A stretch of 49,899 bases of DNA from NCBI GenBank assembly GCA_000729835.1, contig JFHB01000221.1, forward strand, positions 1-49,899. The letters are read 5' to 3'. How positions within the stretch are numbered: position 1 is the stretch's first letter; the number at the start of each line of letters is the position of its first letter. The position numbers and the translations under genes are program-made. The DNA comes from Atkinsonella hypoxylon (lineage: Eukaryota; Ascomycota; Sordariomycetes; Hypocreales; Clavicipitaceae). Below the pieces are notes generated by a model. The model searched no databases, had not been told where the DNA came from, and worked only from the letters and a program-made list of their open reading frames with translations. Positions 1-10,015 of this stretch are shown piece after piece.

Positions 1-1530
1 GGCTAGTGTCTAGGATCGTCTAGACGCCCACTGACTGTATCGATACACTCAGGAACGCCTCCAGTAAGCAGTGTTGGGTCCTGGGTGGCCTTTTGGCTGG
101 ATGCATGTGGGCAGGGCATTTGGGGGCACATCTCCAGGTTCTTGCCGCTGCCGTGTTTGGCCCGTTTGCCGCACACTTGTCGCCAACCGCATCAGACATC
201 AGACATCAGACGGCACAGCACGGCACAGCACGGCACGGCACGGCACAACTAACCAACTAACCAACCCCAGGCTTGCCACTGGCGGCTTGGCTAGACCAGA
301 CCAGACTTTATTTGCATCTTTTGCCTCACGGGCTGGCTGGCAATCGACACAGCCTCGCCCTTGCCCTTGCCCTTGCCCTTGCCCTTGCCCTTGCCACACA
401 GCGTCAGCGTGCCACATGAAACGGAATGGAGCCCAGCCGTCATATTCTCATACTTTTCAACTTGTTGTCAGTCTGGAGTTATTCCCCCCAAGGGCTGTTG
501 CTTTGTACGAAAAAGCATCATGTTGCTTTCGCACCTCCAATCTGTCTCAAGCTCGATTTCTCTTCCGCTCTGATCGCCGTATTGGCGTCACCTTGTTCAT
601 ATTCGCAGACGCCCGGCGTGCAAGGCCCTTCGTTCTTGAATTATCCCATCAATCATCAATGGTGTCTGTAGCCTATTGCCAGTCGCCTACTGCCTATCGC
701 CTATTGCTCATTGTCGGTTGCCTGTCACCTTTTTGCCTTTTGCCTTTTCTCTTTTTCCCTTTTGCCTGTTTCCTGTTGCCTGTTGCTGACCCCTGTCTGC
801 TTGGTGACCCCTGCTAGGCCGGCCGCTGCTTGCCCGCCAGTTTCACGACTGAGGCGCTCTCTCCAAGCCAAGCACCACCACCACTTGGGCCTTGACCACC
901 CCTGCCACTTGGTTGCTATTGCGTCGTTTTGCCATTTTTTTGACTGCTCCTCATTTTTTCTTCCTTTCGCTACTCTTTGCTCGTTGTTGGTGCTTGCTGT
1001 TGCCCAGTCGTCTTATCTTATTCTTGCTTCGAGAGTACATATTGCAGTGCAGCAGACCCTTGCTGACCTGCAGGCTGAAGGAGAAAAAAAAAAAAGAAAA
1101 AAAGAAAAGAAACGAAAACAGAAAGCTTCTCCTTCGGCCTCGACTCGGAACCTTGCTGTTTGCAACCACGTATCTATCCCTCTCAGATCTAAAAATCCCC
1201 GGCACCCACCTTTAAAAACACCCGAGTAAATTGCGACCCATCTTCCAGTGCGCTCCCTCTAAGCTCTCTTGCTATACTAAACCATCAGTTAACGACGTCA
1301 CACCTCTCCATTCCCGACTGTATCCAAAACGTCCACTTGACTATTTTCTCTCCTTATGCGGCTCCAGACCCCCGCCAACTCCGTCAATCGTTCTCCCAGG
1401 CCTTTGTTCCCTTTCACGTGCTGCCGCTATTGATGACGAAACTTCTTCTCTGCCCCAGCCAGATTCGACATACCCTGCCTGGCTCGTCTTGACTCCGAAA
1501 GACCCCAAGGGTTGTTGCGAGATCGCTAAT
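1..1530. other. Upstream region of pyrG, no gene seen
   Basis: I see no convincing gene here. The stretch is full of low-complexity sequence: GGCACA-like repeats near 209-246, CCTTGC hexamers near 358-396, many TTGCC/CTGTTGCC words at 660-800 and an A-rich tract at 1083-1113. The frame open from 1231 runs into pyrG, but its first 100 codons do not look like the family and lie before the conserved start, so I treat them as 5' leader. The region probably holds the pyrG promoter; no specific element could be assigned. Confidence 0.6.
356..397. repeat. CCTTGC hexamer repeat
   Basis: About six tandem copies of CCTTGC (read as CCCTTG) follow one another in the pyrG upstream region. The hexamer keeps both strands open, giving short Pro-Leu or Gly-Gln runs that are not genes. 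This is a simple repeat likely to vary in length between strains. Confidence 0.85.
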
Positions 1531-2631
1531 ATGGCGCCGCATCCTACCCTCAAGGCGACATACGCCTCCAGAGCCCAGACTGCCACGCACCCGCTTAATG
1601 CTTATCTATTCAAGCTTATGGATCTGAAAGCGTCAAACCTCTGCTTGAGCGCTGATGTTGCTACCACTCGGGAGCTCCTTTACTTTGCGGACAAGCTGGG
1701 TCCGTCCATTGTTGTACTCAAAACACACTATGACATGGTCTCGGGTTGGGACTTTCATCCTCAAACGGGCACAGGCGCAAAGTTGGCCTCGCTGGCTCGG
1801 CGCCACGGATTCTTGATCTTCGAAGATCGCAAGTTTGGTGACATTGGGAATACGGTAGAGTTACAATATGTTGGTGGTTCCGCACGCATCATCGAATGGG
1901 CACATATCATCAATGTCAACATGGTTCCTGGAAAGGCCTCCGTCACATCGCTGGCAAATGCGGCAGCCAGGTGGTTTGAACGATATCCATACGAAGTAAG
2001 AACATCAGTATCTGTAGGGACACCGACGGCAGAGGATTTCGAAGAAAACAATACAGCATCCAGCGGTCGGGACGAGTCCAACGAAAACAACCTTCGACGA
2101 CAAGAAGATGGCCGTAAGGGAAGCATCGTCTCCGTCACGACCGTTACACAGCAATACGAACCTGTCAACTCTCCCCGATTAACTAAAACTATGGCTGGCG
2201 GCGACGAAGTTCTGTTTGCCGGCATCGAGGAGGCACCCATGACGCGCGGCCTGCTCATTCTGGCACAAATGTCTTCAGCCGGCAACTTCATGACTAAGGA
2301 GTATACACAAGCCTGCGTAGAGGCTGCCAGAGAACACAAGGATTTCGTCATGGGATTCGTCTCACAAGAGGCTTTAAACTCAGAACCTGACGACCAGTTC
2401 ATCCATATGACGCCAGGCTGCCAGCTCCTACCCGAGGATGAAGATCAAAATGGGATGGTTCAGGGCGACGGAAAAGGTCAACAGTACAACACACCACAAA
2501 AGATCATCGGCGTCGCCGGGGCCGACATTGTTATTGTTGGCCGCGGCATACTCAAAGCGGCCGATCCCGAGGGCGAGGCAGAACGATATCGCTCTGCTGC
2601 TTGGAAGGCCTACACCGCGAGAGTTCGCTAG
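1531..2631 (+). CDS. pyrG: Orotidine-5'-phosphate decarboxylase (pyrG/URA3)
   Basis: The enzyme decarboxylates OMP to UMP, the last step of de novo pyrimidine synthesis, in the cytosol. The protein is 366 residues with no intron. The catalytic charged network is visible as D99-x-K101-x-x-D104 inside FEDRKFGDIGNT, with the substrate lysine K64 in VVLKTHYD. The C-terminal phosphate-binding segment GADIVIVGRGI is present. It is about 100 residues longer than yeast Ura3, because a low-complexity insertion at roughly residues 160-235 separates the two halves of the barrel; this insertion is typical of Pezizomycotina pyrG/pyr4. I chose the ATG at 1531 because MAPHPTLKATY opens the conserved N-terminus, although the frame stays open to 1231. 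All key residues are intact, so the gene should be functional. Confidence 0.97.
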   Translation: MAPHPTLKATYASRAQTATHPLNAYLFKLMDLKASNLCLSADVATTRELLYFADKLGPSIVVLKTHYDMVSGWDFHPQTGTGAKLASLARRHGFLIFEDRKFGDIGNTVELQYVGGSARIIEWAHIINVNMVPGKASVTSLANAAARWFERYPYEVRTSVSVGTPTAEDFEENNTASSGRDESNENNLRRQEDGRKGSIVSVTTVTQQYEPVNSPRLTKTMAGGDEVLFAGIEEAPMTRGLLILAQMSSAGNFMTKEYTQACVEAAREHKDFVMGFVSQEALNSEPDDQFIHMTPGCQLLPEDEDQNGMVQGDGKGQQYNTPQKIIGVAGADIVIVGRGILKAADPEGEAERYRSAAWKAYTARVR

Positions 2632-3525
2632 CTACAGGTTAAGCAGAAGGGCAATTGGTTCGTTCTGAAGGACTGATACTGATTTGATCCGATCTATTGG
2701 GCCTTAAAGGAAAAAAAAAAAAAAAGGTAGGAGAAGACGCTGGTCAGGTAGCAACATGCTTGGTACGATATGGCAGTTTTACGTTCCGCTTACTTAAGCG
2801 GAACTTGGGTGTGTGTTGGGTAACAATTGAGGATTGAGCAGTCGTAAACAACCGCTGTCGGGGCTGGGCAGCAAATCAACTAAGAATAAAAGAGAAGGGT
2901 ATATCAGGCCGGTATTTGGGACTCATGAATCATCTGAAAATCATATTTGCGACTGTTATTTATCTTCTCCGCTTGTTCTTATTCTCGTTCATATTTCAAG
3001 ATTACTAGCGTTTCTATATAATTGAGCTTATCTCAAGATATTATGAAAGACGATCCATAGTTTTAAACTTAGCTACTCTGATCGGGAAATTTTTAGCACC
3101 CTGTTCGTCTCCACACTCCTTGTCTGCTCCTTCTCCACAAACACGAATAGGTGGGATGCTGCACGGTAACTATAGGCATATGACTTGTGGCGTGGCCAGG
3201 CTGCAAACTCTGGCCCCACTAGCCGGTTCCTCCTTCCTCGTGTCAGCTGTCAGCTCAGTGACGACCGACCACTTTGATTCTATCTTGGCAACATCATCTT
3301 GCTGACCACACAAATTCCTCTGCAGAAAAGCAGTCTCTGAGTGTCCAGCTTGCATCACATTATTCTGTGACCAGAGCCATTGTATTGAATCCATCAGATA
3401 TCATTTTCTGGATTGTCCCGATCGTTTATCAATAGCCGTCCTTCCCGGATGGTTGGTGAACCCTGCCCTTTACTGCTTCACGATCAGCACATCCATCTCC
3501 GGACTGGGCACCTTCACAATTTATC
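2632..3525. other. Intergenic, pyrG 3' side
   Basis: No gene is supported. An A15 tract at 2711-2725 follows the pyrG stop by about 80 bp. The palindromic TTCCGCTTACTTAAGCGGAA lies at about 2784-2803 and could form a 10-bp hairpin in the 3' region of pyrG. The rest is AT-rich with short meaningless frames. Confidence 0.5.
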
Positions 3526-4745
3526 ATGGGCTACCGAATCGAAGTGGAGATGCCTAGCCGTCCTGAACGGGCTACACCGAGGCAAAGACACCCTACTATT
3601 GTGTCATGCACGGAATGCCATAGACGGAAGCAAAAGGTATGCACCTCGGCATGCAGTCCAAGCTGGGGAACTCCTAGGCTGGCATACACCAGGTTACATT
3701 TTTCTGACTTCTGCCCGCTTATCAAATGTGATCGCGAGCTTCCGTGTACCAACTGATATTCAAGACTTGTAGCAAGACGGTCCTTACCCAAAAGACTTCT
3801 CCAAAGTTGACAGCGTGGAGAAGAAGACCATGATGATCAGTTAGAATAAGCCAGCTATTTTCAGGCTTGAGCTTGCAGATACACACGGCGGGATAATGAC
3901 CCAGACATTCACTGGATACAGAGTTCAGCCTTATGGCGCTGCACAGACCATATGTCTTTCACCGCACAGGGAGTCGAGTGGAGGAGGCCCTGGGGGCTAG
4001 CCTGGCCATGCTGGATCTCTAGCGGCTCATGTTTGAGGGATTACCCCAGGCGTCTTGGAGAAAGCAAGTACGGCCGTGTTTGGACAAGATGGGAACGCGC
4101 AGAGATGTTGTGAAGATGCTAACGTGAAGCGCTGATTTTATAGTCTCATGTTGTTCTTCGGGGCTTTTGATGCCATTTTTCTTATTGCATCCACATATAT
4201 ACTCTTTCCTTTTGAGAATGTCGAGCAGAGAAATTCGTCTCTGGACCATGTACACTGGGCGATTGAGCGTTTTGCTGCAATGCAGGATCGCAAATCGCAA
4301 CACACTAGCCAAGGCGGCCGACGGCGTCCTCCAAGCCATTCTAGCAAAGTTTACAAGGTCCGTCTCGGTCTGCTCCGTCGGGAGCGATGGAACGCCGTCA
4401 TCCACCAGATGTGCATCGGATGCTACGCCTGGCTTGTCGTCAAGAGGCACAGCAGGTGGGAGTAGTGAAGTGATTGCCACCACAAGCGCAGCAACTAGCA
4501 CGGCTGTAAAAATGGATGACACGGACTTGGCCTGGGTTTCACTAAGCGACTGGGCCGTGCCTCCTCCAGAGAGCTTATTAGCAACCATGATTCGGACGTT
4601 TCCAATATCAGATCTCCTGTTGAATGATTCTACGGCGATTCGATATTGTCAAACTCTGGTGTCTACAGCTTCGGCTGCGGATTTACATGCGCCGCTAGTT
4701 TCTGATTCGTTAACGTGGCAGTTTGGCGGTGACATCACATCTTGA
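3526..4745 (+). pseudogene. Decayed Zn(II)2Cys6 transcription factor
   Basis: Pieces of a fungal zinc-cluster regulator lie in order on the plus strand but cannot be joined into one frame. The first half of the zinc cluster, SCTECHRRKQK, ends at a GTATGC donor (3637). The second half, KCDRELPCTN, starts near 3723, but no AG acceptor precedes it, and TGA at 3754-3756 replaces the next cysteine. After only about 170 bp comes the C-terminal part of the regulator: MALHRPYVFHR at 3931, a TAG where CAG (Gln) is expected (DL*RLMFEGLP, about 4018-4023), then AFDAIFLIASTYILFPFENVEQ from 4166. A frameshift near 4290 splits AMQDR from NTLAKAADGVLQAI, and the frame then runs to a stop at 4745. The middle several hundred codons of a normal factor are missing. 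This is a non-functional remnant. Confidence 0.85.
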
Positions 4746-6402
4746 ACCAATTTCGGCCACGAGGGTAAAACGGGCGGCATTTGCCGCATCTTACGAGTCG
4801 AAAGACCCTGCCGGATGATTGGAGAAGTCGAAGCCGGCTACTGAATGGTCTACTACACACAGGCGCGCTCGCGAACGCACGTACGCACATACATAGACAG
4901 AGCGGGAGACGCCGGCAGACAACCAGAAGTTGTTGCTACAATAGTTACATAACTAGTTGTTGTATTGATGGGCTAACAGCATGCGAGTAGCCGGCTCCTA
5001 CGGAGTACGTCCACATATATACAGTATGATGGCTGCTGGGTGGGGCAGCTACTAATATGGGCAGGGCGCATGACAAGTTAAAAAAATGCGAGGCAGTCTT
5101 GGCAGTCAAGCTTTGAGAAACAAGGTGATTGGGCACGACACAGGGAAGGCCGAAACACAATGACATGACAGGGAGCGGCCGCCGCTCCAAAGCTGGCGAA
5201 GGTTCATGGCTGCATGATGCAGGGTGCATGATACATGCTGCACGCAAAGAAGAATGAGCGCAAACGCCAAAGAAATTGGGTTGGCAAGGGGGTGCTGCAA
5301 CAAGCAGGCGCGTACCTTGGCGGCTGCAGATGCGGCTCGACTGGAAACGTGTGGGCGTGTGAGCGTGTGGGCGCGTGGGCGCGCACAGAGACGAGGATGT
5401 CGATACAGCCCATATTACGGAATACAGCTGCTTGGTTGGCTGCAGCCAGTTTGTCGAATGCCGTAGTTATCAATGACGGGTCGGCGCCAAAGGCACTAAA
5501 CATGAAAAACGGGTGCTGAATCAAGACACAAAAAAAAAAGAAAAAAAAAAGGGGGTGTGCTGTAACAATGCTTCTGAGGCAGCCACCTGGATGTGTTTCA
5601 AAATGCGCCAGACGTCAGATCGTTTGTCGTACCAAGAATAGTCGACTGGATACAAATGTACATACTTTGGGCGACGTGTTGGAAGGTGTATCGGCTCGTC
5701 CCCACGTCTGCCCTTGCCGGGTCGACCCACTTGCCTTGCGAGTCGAGTCAATGTCAATGCATTGACCACTTCTTGTCAACAACACAGGGGTCTGGGCGGC
5801 TGGTGGTGCAGCTGGTGGTGCAGCTGGTGGTCGGTAGTGCAGCTGGTCGGTAGTGCAATCCCATCTACCCAGTGCCGCTTCATACCAAATCGCCTATCGA
5901 ATCACCGGCGAATCAAGCCGCCTTATCAATTAATTGGTCTCGAGTGCTTGGTTCTTGTCTATGTGGTAGCGCGACATAAAGACATCGGAAGACATATAAT
6001 AAAGGCTGCAACTGCTGCGAGCCGATCAATAGCTTGATTGTTGATATTCGAATTTCTCCTCTCTAAATATATCGCTTTGTGCTCCATTTCGAGCCGTCAG
6101 ACTGTCTGTCGTATTGGTGGCACTCTCAACCCAGTCGCTCCATTTTGCTTTTTTCTTTCTTTCATTTCTCCTCCCCTAACTTGCCGGCAAGAAGGAGATT
6201 TCGACACCATCTCTGACGCATCATTCGAATTTAAAGTCAGCTGCTCACAGTCAGTCAATCTTGAATCCTGGGAATGCGTTAAGCTTCCTGCGTGTCGACA
6301 TTTCTTCTTTTCGTCTCACGGTTTCTGGTTCATGTACACGACAAAGCACTATCAAGCACACAACGCCGCAAGAATCCAAGGACTACTTCGTCGAAGCACA
6401 TC
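4746..6402. other. Intergenic, upstream of CCCH zinc-finger gene
   Basis: No gene is supported in 1.65 kb. A GGTGGTGCAGCT minisatellite lies at about 5798-5852, an A-rich tract at 5529-5550, and a copy of TACGGAGTAC at 4999-5008. The last 300 bp are pyrimidine-rich (for example around 6145-6180), as expected for the promoter and 5' leader of the downstream gene. Confidence 0.5.
5798..5852. repeat. GCAGCTGGTGGT minisatellite
   Basis: The 12-base word GCAGCTGGTGGT recurs about three times and passes into a diverged copy with GGTCGGTAGT. It is a short imperfect minisatellite about 550 bp upstream of the CCCH zinc-finger gene. Confidence 0.7.
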
Positions 6403-8146
6403 ATGGCATTAACAACCAATCTTGTTGACTTTGTCCAACGATTTCAAGATATACAACATCAGCGTGATGATTCAGATCAACTGATTCGCGTAGGTCGGCC
6501 CCTGTATACTGAACCCCGGAAAAAAAAAAAGGGGGGGGGGGGGCAGCAAATGGCTTATTTGACCCTGTCTAGGACGTCCTTTTGTACTGTAATAAACTCG
6601 AGACGGCGTTTCGATACGAGAACCAGAAAATAAACGATGAATTGCAAGATTGCAAGCGAGAAAAACGAGAGCTGCAGGCTCAGCTCTTGGATAGCGAATC
6701 CAGGACAGAATGGTATACTAGAGAGGTTGATGAAATCAAGGTACGACGGCCAGTCTGATTTTGTGTCCCCGGCGGCCACTGACTATTTTCGCAGAATCAG
6801 AACGCCTATGTGTTAGTTGCGATTGACGGTAATCGGTTCTTGGTGCGCTCTCTCATCTTTGATCCCCGAACCTCAATGTAGTGGCTTCCGCTGACCGAAC
6901 ACAAAGTTCCGCGACCAATGGATCAAGCAAGGGGTTGACGGGGGTCAAAAGGCAGCCTTGGCCCTCCAGAATGCAATCAAGGCCCAGTGCGGCGAGCACG
7001 TGGACGATGTCGAGATTATCGCAAAAGTCGTGGCCAACTTTGGCGGTGTCGCGAAAGCCTTAGGTCGCGACTTGTCTGATATTAAAGATTTTGCTCTGGG
7101 CTTCACGCAGGCCAAGGCTGCTTTCGACTTCATTGATGTAGGATACGGCAATGATTGCGCGTCCTCAAAACTAAAAGGTTTGTCAAGGCCCCTCATCAAG
7201 CAAGCGAGAATGTGGGCTTACATGAGGGCTAACATGTGCCTATCCCGCACAGAAAACATTAAGTGGCACATGAACAATTATAACTGCAAGCATGTTCTTA
7301 TGGGCATCTCTCCGGACGCGTCATATACTTCCTTGCTGGGCGAAATCGCCCAGGACGACTTCAACCGCCAGCGCCTTAGCATTATCGAGGGAGTCCCTGC
7401 GTCACCCGACCTTGTTGGATCCAATATTAGCACAGTCGACCTGGGCAAAGACCTTTTCCGTACCGACAAGAATCCTGACAAACACACATCGGTCTGGCCT
7501 CTGGGCGCTTGGGCAGCTGGTCCTCGGACAGTCAGTCCTACAATGAGCGTCACGTCCACCAGTACGCCTGGCCGCTCCTCATTGTCGTATGCCAATGCAG
7601 CCAGCAGCGCGCAGAGCAGCCCTCCGCCACCACCGCAGATGACACTGCCGATTCCCCCCAAGCCTATTGCCCGGCCCGTAAAGGCGCAGTATCAGCAGAT
7701 TCCGCCGCAGCAGCCCGATTGGAGTCCAGGACCTCGTGGGTTGGACGAGCCAATTACAGTGAGCATTTCGGCTATGGAGAGCATCAAGAAGCGAAAGGAA
7801 GCGGACAAGCTATGCAATAATCATTTTCTGAGAGGGCCATGCACCAAGGGAGACTCGTGCTTCTTTGTGCATGACTACAAACCAAGCAGTGAGGAGATCA
7901 ACGCCATTGCCGTGTTGGCTCGGCAGAACCCGTGCACAAACGGCCAAGAGTGCGACTCTGACGAATGCATCTATGGGCATCATGTAAGGCGAAAGGGAAC
8001 GTCTGGCTAGCGATCACGTCGGCTAACCTCTGTCACAGTGCCCCAGTATCCGCGACGGCGTCTGCGTACATCCGTTTTGCAAATTCTCCGAAGAGGCCCA
8101 TCCTCCGGGCACAAAGTTTAAAAATCCACATATCAAAGTAAATTAG
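6403..8146 (+). CDS. CCCH-type zinc-finger protein, six exons
   Basis: Exons: 6403-6489, 6573-6740, 6795-6842, 6907-7177, 7253-7983 and 8039-8146, giving 470 residues; all junctions keep phase and use GT-AG ends. Residues about 30-90 are a charged, probably coiled-coil region (ENQKINDELQDCKRENRELQ). Residues about 90-240 form an alpha/beta domain opening with YVLVAIDGNRFLF, which resembles the NYN/PIN-like domain found in fungal CCCH proteins. A proline-rich linker follows. A C-x8-C-x5-C-x3-H finger starts at CNNHFLRGPC, and two less regular Cys/His clusters follow, the last completed only by exon 6. Annotated relatives are usually called 'CCCH zinc finger DNA-binding protein', but an RNA-binding or nuclease-like role is equally possible. 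The intron at 7178-7252 is 75 bp with no stop, so retention would add 25 residues in frame. Confidence 0.88.
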
Positions 8147-8324
8147 TGCGTGGGACACACAAAGGGCGCATAGCAAAGAATAGTCTTGGTTTTCCAGCTT
8201 CCATATCATCAGATATAAAAAATGACTTTTAGGTGGGGTAACGGAACGGCAGGACAGGAAGGGAAGGGCTTTGCAACCCAAATGAGGGGTTTCCACAACA
8301 TAGCAATATTATGACTTTTGCCTG

Positions 8325-8531
8325 CTAGTAGCTAAGGCGCACAATCGTCGATGTCTTTAACGGATTCTATGTATGGATTTAAAATCTACAAAATGTCGCT
8401 ACGTGAGTTCATCGAGGTATAATGACAACTGCCTAGTAGCCAAGGCGCACAATTCTTGATCGCTTTAACGGATTCTATTTATGGATTCGAAATCTACAAA
8501 ATGCCGCTACGTGAGTTCATCGAGATATAAT
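8325..8531. repeat. Two-copy tandem repeat, 108-bp period
   Basis: The block 8325-8423 returns at 8433-8531 with a constant 108-bp offset. Both copies carry CTAGTAGC, AAGGCGCACAAT, TTTAACGGATTCTAT and CGCTACGTGAGTTCATCGAG. Many of the differences are C/T or G/A transitions (for example AGCTAAGG/AGCCAAGG, ATGTCGCT/ATGCCGCT, GAGGTAT/GAGATAT). It lies between the convergent 3' ends of the CCCH gene and the thiolase gene. Confidence 0.92.
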
Positions 8532-8635
8532 ACCAGCTACCAAAATGCCCAACCCCTTTTCATTCCACGGTCGTTGTCGTTTCTCCACAAACATGGTGCA
8601 TATCCCAGCTACAATTACACATGCATCCCCCCCCC

Positions 8636-10015
8636 CTACAGCTGAGCAGACCGGAGGACCTTCTCCTGCGTATCTGCCAGGGCCCAGTCGCTGGCGAACT
8701 TCTTGCTCCGCACAGCAGTAGCCTGCTCCTTGGTGAAGCCCTTGGCCTGGGTGGCGGGGTTGTAGCCGAGGCCGTTCTGCTTGCCGACGACGGCATCGTC
8801 GAGAGTGGGCGCGACGGCGCCGTCGGCGCGCTTGTAGACGGTGACGACGACGGCGCCGCCGAGACCGAGGTTGTGCTGCAGGCAGTACTTTGTGCCGGGG
8901 GCGGCGCGGTTGTTGGCCCAGCCGCGGAGGTGCCAGACGAGCTCGGCGCACTGGGCGATGCCCGTGGCGCCGAGCGGGTGGCCCTTGGAGATGAGGCCGC
9001 CGGACGGGTTGACGAGGAACTTGCCGCCGTGGGTGATGTCGGCGCGGCGCACGAGCTCATGGGCCTTGCCCTGGTCGCAGAGGCCGAGGGCGTCCAGGGC
9101 GATCATCTCGTTGGCGCTGAAGCAGTCGTGCAGCTCGACGACCTGGACGCGGTCGGGCGTGATGCCGGCCTCGGCCATGGCGGTCCGGACGGCGTGCCGC
9201 GTCATCTCGTAGCCCATCAGGTCGATGCTGCTGCGGGAGAAGAGGGTCGGGCCGTCGGTGGCCAGGCACTGGCCGGCCACCTCGACGGCGTGCGCGCGGA
9301 GGTGAGGCCGGGCGTCGAGGAAGGCGCGCGAGACGAGGATCGCCGCCGCGCCGCCGTCCGACGTCGGGCAGCACTGCAGCTTGGTCAGGGGCGCGAAGAT
9401 GACGGGCGCGTCGAGGATCTGCTCGAGCGAGTAGACCTGCTGGAACTGCGAGTACGGATTGCGCGCCGAGTGCGCGTGGTTGACGCGCGCAATCTCGGCA
9501 AAGTCCTCGTCCCGCGCGCCGTACTTCTCCTTGTACTCGCGGCCCGCGTTGCCGAACATCTGCGCCGCCGCCGGCGCCGGCTCGAACCCCCGCGTCTCGG
9601 CCATCATGCTGGCCGTCGTCCCGAGCGGGCTCTCGCGGTCGTTCCAGAAGCTCTGCAGACTGCCGGCCATCATCTTCTCGAAGCCGACGACCATGACGCA
9701 GTGGGCCGCGCCCGTGGCCACAAACGTGCGCGCCATGGCCAGGCCCGTGCTCCCCGTCGAGCAGTTGTTGTTGACGTTGTACACGGGGATGCGCGTCATG
9801 CCAAACTGGTAGAAGACGCGCTGGCCGCACGTGCTGTCGCCGTAGCAGTAGCACGCTATGCCCTGATCTACGTCGTCGTAGTTGATTTGCGCGTCGAGCA
9901 GCGCCTTGATTCCCGCCTCGAATCCGAGCTCGGTGTAGTCGACTTGGCCGCGGGGCTTGATGAACTTGGTCATGCCTACGCCTAGGACGTAGACGGGGGA
10001 TTTGCTGGCGGACAT
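8636..10015 (-). CDS. SCP2/SCPx-type thiolase (acetyl-CoA acyltransferase)
   Basis: A thiolase-fold enzyme that would cleave 3-ketoacyl-CoA or condense acyl-CoA units, probably in peroxisomal fatty-acid or branched-chain oxidation. It is an intronless frame of 459 residues. The nucleophile is C85 in NNNCSTGSTGL. The later signatures VVELHDCFSANEMI, GGLISKGHPLGATG (catalytic His) and CLQHNLGLGGAVVV are all present. The length matches the thiolase half of SCPx; there is no fused sterol-carrier domain. The C-terminus is -SAQL, at best a weak PTS1-like tail, so the peroxisomal location is an inference. The gene is markedly GC-rich at third positions compared with its neighbours, which keeps a 454-codon antisense frame open; that frame is not a gene. 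Substrate specificity cannot be read from the sequence. Confidence 0.93.
   Translation of the reverse strand: MSASKSPVYVLGVGMTKFIKPRGQVDYTELGFEAGIKALLDAQINYDDVDQGIACYCYGDSTCGQRVFYQFGMTRIPVYNVNNNCSTGSTGLAMARTFVATGAAHCVMVVGFEKMMAGSLQSFWNDRESPLGTTASMMAETRGFEPAPAAAQMFGNAGREYKEKYGARDEDFAEIARVNHAHSARNPYSQFQQVYSLEQILDAPVIFAPLTKLQCCPTSDGGAAAILVSRAFLDARPHLRAHAVEVAGQCLATDGPTLFSRSSIDLMGYEMTRHAVRTAMAEAGITPDRVQVVELHDCFSANEMIALDALGLCDQGKAHELVRRADITHGGKFLVNPSGGLISKGHPLGATGIAQCAELVWHLRGWANNRAAPGTKYCLQHNLGLGGAVVVTVYKRADGAVAPTLDDAVVGKQNGLGYNPATQAKGFTKEQATAVRSKKFASDWALADTQEKVLRSAQL

Noticed and set aside
1231..1530. 100-codon N-terminal extension of pyrG
   Set aside because: It does not resemble the family and precedes the conserved MAPHPTLKATY start.
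8621..9985. 454-codon plus-strand frame across the thiolase
   Set aside because: It is the antisense shadow of a GC-rich gene; its product is a Val/Ala/Arg/Asp mix with no family signature, while the opposite strand has every thiolase motif.
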